From: JBMOLK01 sp049325575
GTDB lineage: Bacteria; Bacillota; Clostridia; Acetivibrionales; Acetivibrionaceae
NCBI GenBank assembly: GCA_049325575.1
Contig: JBMOLK010000229.1
Coordinates: 1-7,199, forward strand
Reading direction: 5' to 3'
Length of the DNA: 7,199 nucleotides
Numbering within the stretch: position 1 is the stretch's first letter; each line of letters begins with the position of its first letter. The translations under genes were made by a program, and so were the position numbers. This document shows positions 1 through 6,616 of the stretch, one piece after another. The notes under the pieces were generated by a model. The model saw nothing but the letters and a program-made list of their open reading frames with translations. It made no database searches and was not told where the DNA came from.

Positions 1-1
1 T

Positions 2-115
2 GCAAAACTACAGTGGAATATGTTTAGAAGTTTATCAAGGTTTATTGGTATTTTCTTAGGAACAGTTATATGGATTCTTGATTTAGAAGATAGAGGTGAT
101 TTATCAAGGTTCTGA
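2..115 (+). CDS. C-terminal tail of an unidentified reading frame, cut by the window edge
   Basis: A frame open from the left edge ends at a TGA at 113-115 and gives 37 residues with a hydrophobic middle (RFIGIFLGTVIWIL) followed by a charged end (DLEDRGDLSRF). I do not recognise it. It could be the last membrane segment of a protein encoded to the left, or chance coding in decayed DNA. Within it the 12-mer TTTATCAAGGTT occurs twice (31-42 and 100-111), 69 bp apart and in the same frame, so both copies encode LSRF. A second frame is open from 87 to 266 without a start codon, which would fit a frameshifted, decaying gene. Confidence that this is a real coding end is low. Confidence 0.25.
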   Translation, partial: AKLQWNMFRSLSRFIGIFLGTVIWILDLEDRGDLSRF

Positions 116-241
116 AGGTAAACTTAAATTTATTGCAAATCAGTTAGGTAAATCGTCAAGTGTTTTAAGTATAAAAGTTATTTTATATATTATTTATTTA
201 CTTTACAAACATTTTATTGTAACAATAATTTTGGAGTACAA
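116..241. other. AT-rich stretch without a supported gene
   Basis: This stretch is dominated by A and T and has only a start-less frame (87-266) running through it. A possible promoter is TTTACA at 202-207 and AATAAT at 224-229 with a 16-bp spacer, each one base from the sigma-A consensus. Transcription from it would begin around 236, too close to the ATG at 242 to include that ORF's Shine-Dalgarno sequence, so it would serve the membrane-protein gene at 386 better than the mini-ORF. No tRNA, riboswitch or clear hairpin was seen. Confidence 0.3.
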
Positions 242-316
242 ATGGACATTAAGAAGAAAATTCTGAAGAAAAAAGATAAATACATTAGTTTACAAACTAG
301 GGATGTTTCCCTATGA
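242..316 (+). CDS. Possible 24-residue lysine-rich peptide
   Basis: An ATG at 242 is preceded by TTGGAG at 231-236, a fair Shine-Dalgarno sequence 5 nt from the start, which is better than any ribosome site seen for the larger gene downstream. It encodes a 24-residue basic peptide beginning MDIKKKILKKKDKYISL and ending at a TGA at 314-316. The stop overlaps the ATG of the next mini-ORF (ATGA). No double-glycine leader or other bacteriocin hallmark is present. It could be a leader peptide, a small peptide coupled to the following membrane protein, or a chance ORF in decayed sequence. Confidence 0.22.
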   Translation: MDIKKKILKKKDKYISLQTRDVSL

Positions 317-393
317 TCTTGATACTAAAGCTACACTACAAAGACATTAGCAATACAATGCTCATATTTTACTTGTTTTCCATCATTGAGTAA
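313..393 (+). CDS. Possible 26-residue hydrophobic peptide, overlapping its neighbours
   Basis: The ATG at 313 overlaps the stop of the preceding mini-ORF (ATGA). The frame runs 26 codons to a TAA at 391-393, which in turn overlaps the TTG start at 386 of the membrane protein. The product would have a hydrophobic second half (MLIFYLFSIIE). It has no Shine-Dalgarno sequence of its own, so it would depend on translational coupling. The chained overlaps are the only support; random occurrence in AT-rich DNA is quite possible. Confidence 0.13.
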   Translation: MILILKLHYKDISNTMLIFYLFSIIE

Positions 394-1198
394 AGTTAAG
401 AAAGGTAGTGATTTTTTGGAACGGAAGTTGGATAAAAAAAATGTCTTGTATCTGTTTTATGCTATATTAATATTCCCATTTACAGAGTTAATAGTAAGAA
501 TTATAAGTTTAAGTGTTTTTGGAACACGGAGTGGCCAGTTACCAGATTTTATTTCAGATATTTTCCTAATAGTAATGTGTCTTATATTATACTACTCAAT
601 TGATAGAAAAGATGTATGTAGTAATTGGATAAAAGAGGTTCACAACAAATATTTGTTTAATGTACTCATAATTATAACTTTCTCGATAGTTTCAGTTCTA
701 TTTGTTAAATTAAAACTATACGAATATGTGGATTATTTTTTTGAAGTAAATACAAATACCCTTATAACTAATAATGATGTAGACATAATACGAAAGTATA
801 TGCATTCAAAAGACAAATTAAGTTTATTGATGAAAATTATATATTTAATTTTTATAACTCCTATTTTTATAGAAGTTAAATATCGATTTGTTTTCAATGG
901 ATTATTAAGAAGGTTTATTGTTTATATCCATAATGAGCATTTAATTTTTACTAGCAAAAGCAAGAAGATGTTAAGTGTTGTAGCCAGCTTAATTGCATTA
1001 GTATTCTTTAGTCTAATGTTAAACTCACAACATCTTCAAGGAAATGCTATAATAATCCTTGCGTTTGTTGGGTTACTTACAACTTTAGCCTATGAAATGA
1101 CGGGAACAATATGGACAGGGGTAACTATTCAGGTGATTATAAGTTTAAGTGAAGTGTGGATGTATATACCTACGTGGTTTAAAGTTATTGTCCAATAA
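386..1198 (+). CDS. CPBP/Abi-like multi-pass membrane protein with degenerate active-site motifs
   Basis: This encodes a 270-residue integral membrane protein with about seven hydrophobic segments (roughly 20-42, 55-71, 89-109, 147-163, 196-215, 221-238, 243-258). The C-terminal half resembles the CPBP (CAAX protease and bacteriocin-processing, or Abi) family: TPIFIEVKYRFVFNGLLRR matches motif 1, then a segment ending in QH (H216), then AFVGLLTTLAYEMTGTIWTG, which is like the family's GLLLGxxYExTGSLW stretch. The key residues are mostly altered. The EExxxR motif reads I162-E163-VKY-R167, FxxxH reads L212-NSQ-H216, and the final HxxxN reads Q249-VII-S253. Proteolytic activity is therefore doubtful, and the protein may be a pseudoenzyme. 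Family members act in prenyl-protein processing, bacteriocin self-immunity and regulation of other membrane proteins; which applies here is unknown. There is no ATG before residue 64. TTG at 386 lacks a ribosome site, whereas TTG at 416 has AAAGG ten bases upstream and TTG at 428 has GGAA six bases upstream, so the start is unsettled. The gene is much AT-richer than the cellulase. Confidence 0.6.
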   Translation: MSKVKKGSDFLERKLDKKNVLYLFYAILIFPFTELIVRIISLSVFGTRSGQLPDFISDIFLIVMCLILYYSIDRKDVCSNWIKEVHNKYLFNVLIIITFSIVSVLFVKLKLYEYVDYFFEVNTNTLITNNDVDIIRKYMHSKDKLSLLMKIIYLIFITPIFIEVKYRFVFNGLLRRFIVYIHNEHLIFTSKSKKMLSVVASLIALVFFSLMLNSQHLQGNAIIILAFVGLLTTLAYEMTGTIWTGVTIQVIISLSEVWMYIPTWFKVIVQ

Positions 1199-1237
1199 GT
1201 TTCTACTCTTAACTGGAATTTGGAGAAACTTAAAATA

Positions 1238-1270
1238 CAACACCCTCTATGCTACCAAAGAGGGGTGTTG
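1238..1270 (-). terminator. Rho-independent terminator of the cellulase gene, possibly bidirectional
   Basis: CAACACCCTCT (1238-1248) pairs with AGAGGGGTGTTG (1259-1270) with a single bulged G and a 10-nt loop. It lies five bases beyond the cellulase stop codon (TAA on the minus strand at 1276-1278), and on the minus strand is followed by TATTTT. It also lies 39 bases past the stop of the convergent membrane-protein gene. The plus-strand tail (ATAATTTA) is weaker, so service in that direction is only possible. Confidence 0.8.
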
Positions 1271-1275
1271 ATAAT

Positions 1276-4200
1276 TTACGGCTCGCTGCCGAATACTCGT
1301 TTTCCTGATATATACAGGGTAATTTTGTTCAAGCTGCTGTAATCAGATGATGCTGAACCGAAGGAGTAGTCGTTAGACTGTGTGTAATTGGACCAATCAT
1401 CTTTAGAGAACCTTGCTTGCACTTCTATACTCTTACCTGGATCAAGGGTTCCCGCTCCACTGCCAAAGCCTATTTCAAGGTAGTAATCAGCGCCAGTCTT
1501 TGGAGAAGAGAGCTTTACAAACTTTCCTGTAACATTCGAATTTCCTACAGGACTCCAATCACACCAGAAGTTCTGTGATTTTTCTCCATCAATGGTGTAG
1601 TAGTATCTTATCTTGACATCAGAGAGCTTGACGCTTGAACTTCCGTTGTTGACGATCTTAAGTCTTGGATTTATACTGTTTGAATCAGACGAAGCATTAC
1701 CGTTTGCATACTGTACTATAACAGTACCTCCAGTGCTTAAGGTACTGCTGCCATTGTTTGAATTACCTGTAGGGCTCTTTGGAGTCTTATGGTTGGATGG
1801 TGTAGGAGCAGTATTTGGTGTATAAGCAGGAGGCTCACTTCTGTTTGATGTTTCTGAAGGAGATCCATTTCCATTAGGCTCCTTGCCCCACACCAGAACA
1901 CCTTTATCATAAACAGGGATACACTGGGACTTCACAAGAGAGTTTGCCGAGAGACCCTTATATGAATAATCATTTTGAGGATCAAAGGATGTTCCTTCAG
2001 GTGATGATATCCTAAGTTGTATTTCCTTCTTATGCTCCGACTGTCCACCGGGGAATATCTTCGTTCCTGAAAAATCCACAGTTACATAATAGACATTACC
2101 TTTATACTGTTTGATACCGGATATTTTTGCTCCCTGGTTGTAGCTTGCACTTGCCTTTATATCACTTGCAGATTTACCTGCACTGATTACTTCACTTAGA
2201 TCCATATAGTATCTGAATGACAGGTTGTCACCTACTCTTGCAGGCCAGCCCGCTCGGTTGTTTAATACAGCCTTTATTTCTATAAAGTTATTTCCTGAAG
2301 CATTTACGCCAGCTTCAACATAGATTTCGTCATCGGTTATTTCTTCCATACCGTTAAACTCTACTGAAGGACTTCCGCCATAAAGCTGATACATCTTAGC
2401 AAGAAGGCCTACAAATCCCGCGTTATAATCACAGGCTACCTCGTTGGATACATAGTCATTGATTTCATCCTTGTAGCTACCGGCAGAATCAGGACCACCT
2501 ACCAATGCACCATATAATACGTGTCTGTGTTTGTCCGGAATGGACTGACTGTTTGCCCAGGAGCCGTGTGCAGTCCTGTGGTGAGGATGCTGCGGAGGAT
2601 TCTTGCCGAAGCCTACAACGAAGCTTCTGCCGCTGCTGCCAAGGGCATATTCAGCCTGTTTCCTCGCAAAGTCCCTATAAGCTTCAGCTTTTACTTTATT
2701 ACAGCCTGACCAATCAGCATATACGCTGGCAAGAAATGCCGTTGTTGTTGCGTATCTTAATGAACCCCACTGGTCAAGCCATGCAAGGCCATCAGGGGTG
2801 TATTTTATACGCTGGCCGTTATAACCTGTAGACCACCAGTCAAGGTGTCTCTCTATAGACTCTTTATAAATACCGGAATCACTCTTGATTCTTGCAAGAA
2901 GCAGTGATGCTCCGTGATGTACATCGTCCCAGCAGTGACCCCATTTATATGCAATTGTAGTTGTCTGGGGCTCTGTTCCCCATTTGGAAGCATAGCTTTC
3001 AGCTTTTTGGAGGTATGAGGATTCACTGGTTGCCAGGTACAGCCATGCTCCGGCCCATGAGAGCTCATCATAAAAACCGCTCCATGACTTGTAAAAGCTA
3101 TTAGCTGCCGTATAACCGGAATCACTTTTGGTATTGTCGGCAAACTCAAAGAGTTCTTTGGCATGCTTAAGACATTCCTTTGAATATCCCGGGTCGCTGT
3201 CTTTAAAAATGATTGATGCAACTGCCAGTGCTGCTGAAGTTTCTGCTGCAACGGTTGATCCCGGAGAAGACTTATCTACTTTGTAAGACGGTCTATCCAT
3301 AGGCATTACTTCTGCAGGTCCCCACCATGCGTGGTCGGCATTTCCGTCACCAACCTGGTAATAGTACACATCCGGCTTGGGATGACATTTTATGAAGTAA
3401 TCCGTTGCCCATTTGATATTGTCCAGCAGGTAATCAAGCTGACCGCTTCTTTCAAAAGCATCTCTGTACTCATAAACTGCCCAGCCCAGCATTGCAGCAG
3501 AGTATGCCATAGGCAGGTTGAACTTGACATGATCACCTGCATCGTACCAACCGCCGGTAAGATCAAGGCCTGCATCCTTGCCGTCATTAAGTCCGGAATC
3601 TCCTCTCCAGTTTACCCGTGACTTTGTAAGCTTCCCTGAACGCTGGCAGTCATAGAAGAATATAGCCTTTTGAAGGGCTTCTCCGTAGTTGAATGCACCT
3701 GTAGCAGGGGGCTGATGGGGAAGCTTGACAGTAGTTTCATCAGTCTTTGAGTTTCTATCAGCATCATTAGTTTCTTCAGGGGCCTTAACACCACCATTCT
3801 CAAAATATATATGATACATGGCGTTTGCCATGGCAATGTCAGCCTGGGCCCAATACCTGTGGTACTTCATAACCGGATTATTGCCGCTATTAACTGCTTC
3901 TTCCACTTTAGCAAATTCAGGGTCTTTCTTATAGTCCGGCCGTAATTCTATAAATGTTATGCCGTTTTTTATCTGTGCTCCCTGGGCATTTACTCCTGTA
4001 AAGCCTTGAGGAATATATACTTCGTCAAAAAAGCGTTTGTAGTCCCCGCGAGTTTCGGGTACCGCTACCCCCGAGGTATCTCTGTAATTATTCCACATCC
4101 CGTCAAGAAGCTGTTTTGCAGTATCCCTAGCCTTCTTATCCAGAACTTTTTCATGCTTCTCGGTTGCTGCTGCGTAGTAGATCAGGGTTTTTGCATATGC

Positions 4201-5844
4201 TGCTGTTACCCCTACATCCTTTGTATAGTCTGTCACTTTGCAGTGAAGGTTGGGATTGCCGGTAGGTTTACCGGTCCAGGTATCAGGCTGGCCTGACCAT
4301 TCCAAGGAAGAAGGTATCTCATATGTACCGTCGCTTTCTAGCCTGGTATTATCTATAGCCCAATCCGTCCATTTTTTACAAAGAGATTTTATATTCTCGT
4401 CTCCTGTCAGGTAATAGTACTCCATAACCCTTTGCATTGACCAGGCCTGGAATCCAAACCAGTTGTTGCTTGGGGGATCATGGTATACCGGCTTAGGATC
4501 ATATGCCATATCATAGAAGGTACTTGTTCCATCAGGGTACTTTGAATATCTACCCTGCCAGCTGTTGGTGACACCACCTGCAATTGCACCTTCGGCGCTT
4601 TGAAGAAATTGATACAGCTCCAGCTGACGTTCAAGGCTTTTCTGCCAGTCTTCATGTCCTTTTTGTGATTTTGGCTTAAGGGCAGGCTCCTTTGCAAGAG
4701 CATAAGCAGCTACAGGATTCTGATATCCCTGGTGGACGTGGGAACTTCCGATTCTCCAGCTCCATACTCCGTTAATATCTCCGCCCCATGAAGCATACCA
4801 GGATAGGAGGTAGTGACAGCTGTCGTAGCCTGTACCGGCTTTCTGACTATCCTGGACTCCTATAGGTCTAAAATATTTGTCAAAGAAGGTGTATCTTAAG
4901 TAATCTCCCATCTTGGCCGCTTTTTCAAAGTAAGGAGTGAGTTCCTGATCTTTGCCCTGGTCCTTTGCCCAAAGATATGCCCAGTAGGATGCCTGTACCT
5001 GCCTTGCATCTGCATCCGAAGCTGAAGTATAACGCCACTGCTGTGCTAGCTGCCCGAAATTCCCATACAGCGGGAGAAAACCCCCGTTATTGGAAGCACC
5101 CCATTTAAAGTCCTCCCAGGCTGGATGGGGGATTGTCTCCCAAACCGATTCCTGGGGGCCCCTCTGATAAGTATTTATGTAAGAACATCTGTTTGTTCCG
5201 TCTCCATGGTTACCGTATTTATACCAGTTGTCTACATCAAGGAGCCAATGCATCTGGTATATGGACTTTGAGTTATAGGCGGCAGAAAGGTCATCTGCTA
5301 TTGGATCTATTCCTGCTGGTGCATTCTCACTTCCTGCAACGGGATATCCGTCAGGGGTGTCCGCCTCCGGAGCAAACTGTGCCGGCTTTGATGGAGGATA
5401 GGTATCGACACCGGGTTGATCCCTTTGTGGATCCGGGATAATATACTTTTCGGTTTTATCCCAGGCATCCTTATAATATGACCAATCTCCTGTTAGCCTG
5501 CCGTAGGTTGCCCCCAACCACACCATAAAGCTGAAAGATTCACTTGTAGTTAGGTGACCGTAGTCAGGTGCTTCTACAAGAAGAGTTTCAACCGAATGAT
5601 AAGGTACGCCTTCCTCACTAAGATAACCTTTTGTCTGTATATCATTAAAAAGCTCCATAAAGCGATCATAGTAGATTGATGAGCCGGCCTTTGATGTATC
5701 CATGGCACTAGAACCAGGAACCGGCTTGAAAGGCTCTATTGTACCATTATTCATAATGAGTAATAGTACTGCGAATGTTACTATAATTACCGCCAATAAT
5801 ACCATTACTTTCCTTCGTAGTCTTACGTTATATAGTAATCTCAT
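1276..5844 (-). CDS. Bifunctional GH48-GH9-CBM3c-CBM3b cellulase with N-terminal membrane segment
   Basis: A 1522-residue enzyme acting on crystalline cellulose outside the cell. Residues 1-12 are basic and 13-31 a hydrophobic helix without a nearby signal-peptidase site, so it may remain anchored. GH48 spans about 55-685: APDYGHLTTSES holds the acid E102; D277 in RYTSASDAD is my candidate base, unverified; SGQPDTWTGKPTGNPNLH is a typical family stretch. A charged linker (686-715) leads to GH9 (716-1155): DAGD with D768 and catalytic base D771, HPHHRTAHGS with H1089, R1090 and H1093, and NEVACDYNAG with acid E1135. CBM3c (about 1160-1323, ending WGKEP) normally feeds a cellulose chain to GH9. 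A Ser/Pro/Thr/Asn linker (1324-1374) leads to a CBM3b (1375-1522) with likely binding residues D1429, W1430, R1478 and W1484. There is no dockerin. I chose ATG 5844 because AAAGG lies four bases upstream; a GTG at 5865 in the same frame has no ribosome site and lies inside an inverted repeat. The reading frame is intact. Confidence 0.95.
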   Translation of the reverse strand: MRLLYNVRLRRKVMVLLAVIIVTFAVLLLIMNNGTIEPFKPVPGSSAMDTSKAGSSIYYDRFMELFNDIQTKGYLSEEGVPYHSVETLLVEAPDYGHLTTSESFSFMVWLGATYGRLTGDWSYYKDAWDKTEKYIIPDPQRDQPGVDTYPPSKPAQFAPEADTPDGYPVAGSENAPAGIDPIADDLSAAYNSKSIYQMHWLLDVDNWYKYGNHGDGTNRCSYINTYQRGPQESVWETIPHPAWEDFKWGASNNGGFLPLYGNFGQLAQQWRYTSASDADARQVQASYWAYLWAKDQGKDQELTPYFEKAAKMGDYLRYTFFDKYFRPIGVQDSQKAGTGYDSCHYLLSWYASWGGDINGVWSWRIGSSHVHQGYQNPVAAYALAKEPALKPKSQKGHEDWQKSLERQLELYQFLQSAEGAIAGGVTNSWQGRYSKYPDGTSTFYDMAYDPKPVYHDPPSNNWFGFQAWSMQRVMEYYYLTGDENIKSLCKKWTDWAIDNTRLESDGTYEIPSSLEWSGQPDTWTGKPTGNPNLHCKVTDYTKDVGVTAAYAKTLIYYAAATEKHEKVLDKKARDTAKQLLDGMWNNYRDTSGVAVPETRGDYKRFFDEVYIPQGFTGVNAQGAQIKNGITFIELRPDYKKDPEFAKVEEAVNSGNNPVMKYHRYWAQADIAMANAMYHIYFENGGVKAPEETNDADRNSKTDETTVKLPHQPPATGAFNYGEALQKAIFFYDCQRSGKLTKSRVNWRGDSGLNDGKDAGLDLTGGWYDAGDHVKFNLPMAYSAAMLGWAVYEYRDAFERSGQLDYLLDNIKWATDYFIKCHPKPDVYYYQVGDGNADHAWWGPAEVMPMDRPSYKVDKSSPGSTVAAETSAALAVASIIFKDSDPGYSKECLKHAKELFEFADNTKSDSGYTAANSFYKSWSGFYDELSWAGAWLYLATSESSYLQKAESYASKWGTEPQTTTIAYKWGHCWDDVHHGASLLLARIKSDSGIYKESIERHLDWWSTGYNGQRIKYTPDGLAWLDQWGSLRYATTTAFLASVYADWSGCNKVKAEAYRDFARKQAEYALGSSGRSFVVGFGKNPPQHPHHRTAHGSWANSQSIPDKHRHVLYGALVGGPDSAGSYKDEINDYVSNEVACDYNAGFVGLLAKMYQLYGGSPSVEFNGMEEITDDEIYVEAGVNASGNNFIEIKAVLNNRAGWPARVGDNLSFRYYMDLSEVISAGKSASDIKASASYNQGAKISGIKQYKGNVYYVTVDFSGTKIFPGGQSEHKKEIQLRISSPEGTSFDPQNDYSYKGLSANSLVKSQCIPVYDKGVLVWGKEPNGNGSPSETSNRSEPPAYTPNTAPTPSNHKTPKSPTGNSNNGSSTLSTGGTVIVQYANGNASSDSNSINPRLKIVNNGSSSVKLSDVKIRYYYTIDGEKSQNFWCDWSPVGNSNVTGKFVKLSSPKTGADYYLEIGFGSGAGTLDPGKSIEVQARFSKDDWSNYTQSNDYSFGSASSDYSSLNKITLYISGKRVFGSEP

Positions 5845-5850
5845 AGTGCC

Positions 5851-5903
5851 TTTGTATACATGCACATACTATTAAAGCATGTAAGATGCGTGCTGTATAC
5901 AAA
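5851..5903 (-). promoter_or_regulatory. Inverted repeat with twin TGTATACA palindromes over the cellulase translation start region
   Basis: The plus-strand arm TTTGTATACATGCAC (5851-5865) is the inverse of GTGCTGTATACAAA (5890-5903) except for one extra base, with 24 nt between. Each arm contains the perfect 8-bp palindrome TGTATACA (5853-5860 and 5894-5901), 41 bp apart. In the mRNA the arms could form a 14-bp hairpin whose 3' side pairs with the AAA of the AAAGG ribosome site, leaving GG free, just before ATG 5844. As DNA, two palindromes about four helical turns apart would suit a dimeric repressor; the GT..AC form recalls GntR-family sites. Whether it acts as RNA or as an operator is not decided by the sequence. 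Confidence 0.5.
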
Positions 5904-5970
5904 TTATGCCCCCCTTCATTTGTTAATTATAAGGTACGCTCTTGGAATTAATTATATTATAAATTATGCC
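5901..5970. repeat. Exact 10-bp direct repeat AAATTATGCC, 60 bp apart, upstream of the cellulase
   Basis: AAATTATGCC occurs at 5901-5910 and again at 5961-5970 within a 133-bp intergenic region. The first copy abuts the inverted repeat at 5851-5903 and the second overlaps the hairpin at 5969-5998. Between them on the minus strand is a TATAAT (plus 5926-5931) that could be a -10 box giving a leader of about 75 nt, but no acceptable -35 hexamer lies 16-18 bp away; two more TATAAT matches (5951-5956 and 5956-5961) also lack one. The repeat could be an activator or repressor site, or chance in AT-rich DNA. Confidence 0.35.
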
Positions 5971-5998
5971 AAAGTATCGTAGGCTAATAATACTTAGG
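5969..5998 (-). terminator. Weak hairpin just after the transporter pair
   Basis: CCTAAGTAT and ATACTTTGG (minus strand; plus 5990-5998 and 5969-5977) form a 9-bp stem with one mismatch and a 12-nt loop, starting directly after the stop codon of the second transporter gene. It is AT-rich and lacks a clear run of T after the stem, so termination may be leaky and some transcription could read into the cellulase gene, which lies on the same strand. Confidence 0.35.
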
Positions 5999-6616
5999 TC
6001 AAATAAGAGGTAAATTCAACACAATATAAGAAAAAATACCCAGGAAGGCAGAGGTTACCACGGCCCAAATGGGGTGCAGTTTAAACTTTGCTGATGCTAA
6101 GAGTATTATAAAAAATATAAACACACTTACGAAGTCTATTTGTACAACACCGGATAAATCAGTGATTTTTCCTATGAAAAAGTCCCTAAGCTTCTCAAAG
6201 TTATTTTCAGTTCTGAAGATAGATGTTTCAGCCATAAAGATTACTGCAGAGCAGACCATACCTATAGTAACAGGCCGTATACCTTTAAGGATTGATTCTA
6301 TTATTTTGTTTTCTTTAAACTGAATAAAAAAGTGTGAAATAATAATCAATATAATAAAAGAGGGAAGTGTAACGCCTAAGGTTGCAGAGGCAGAACCCAA
6401 TATTCCAGCAGTCTTGACCCCCACATAAGTTGCAGCGTTGACTGCTATAGGTCCCGGAGTCATTTGTGATACGGCGATAATGTCTGCAAACTCTTTGGCT
6501 CCTATCCAACCATAGGCCTCCATTTCTTTACCCATTAAGGGAATCATTGCGTAGCCTCCACCAAAACTGAACAGCCCTATTCTAAAAAATGTCCAGAAAA
6601 GAATAAAATAAATCAT
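5999..6616 (-). CDS. Short-chain chromate transporter (CHR family), second subunit
   Basis: This 205-residue membrane protein is one half of a split CHR (ChrA-type, Pfam Chromate_transp) transporter. The N terminus carries the family signature F-R-I-G-L-F-S-F-GGGYAMIPLM (11-27), followed by W37 and the loop motif TPGPIAVNAATYVG (53-66), then TLPSFIIL (83-90); hydrophobic helices continue to the C terminus, with a more polar stretch around 132-150. Full-length bacterial ChrA proteins are about twice this length and contain two such halves; split forms occur as adjacent gene pairs, as in Bacillus subtilis ywrA/ywrB. The ATG overlaps the stop of the upstream gene (ATGA, 6613-6616), and GGAAGG lies about 10 bases upstream, inside that gene, so the two are translationally coupled. 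Family members export chromate; in an anaerobe the natural substrate could be another anion. It ends 155 bp before the cellulase start. Confidence 0.9.
   Translation of the reverse strand: MIYFILFWTFFRIGLFSFGGGYAMIPLMGKEMEAYGWIGAKEFADIIAVSQMTPGPIAVNAATYVGVKTAGILGSASATLGVTLPSFIILIIISHFFIQFKENKIIESILKGIRPVTIGMVCSAVIFMAETSIFRTENNFEKLRDFFIGKITDLSGVVQIDFVSVFIFFIILLASAKFKLHPIWAVVTSAFLGIFSYIVLNLPLI

Noticed and set aside
1276..1722. A C-terminal dockerin on the cellulase, as in most clostridial Cel48 enzymes
   Set aside because: The protein ends directly after the CBM3b (VFGSEP) and no duplicated calcium-binding dockerin segments are present.
1613..5441. Several open frames of 60-130 codons antisense or out of frame inside the cellulase, including 1613-1825, 2505-2831, 3331-3621, 4006-4296 and 5133-5441 on plus and 2853-3251 and 4407-4703 on minus
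   Set aside because: They lie inside a frame with clear catalytic motifs end to end, show low-complexity or Cys/Ser-rich translations without domains, and have no convincing ribosome sites.
5845..5865. GTG at 5865 as the cellulase start, adding seven residues
   Set aside because: No Shine-Dalgarno sequence precedes it and the added residues are encoded by an arm of the inverted repeat, whereas ATG 5844 has AAAGG four bases upstream. It is not impossible.
5866..5998. A sigma-I or strong sigma-A promoter for the cellulase
   Set aside because: TATAAT matches exist but none has a -35 hexamer at 16-18 bp, and the isolated CGTA near 5935 lacks the paired upstream element expected for clostridial SigI promoters.
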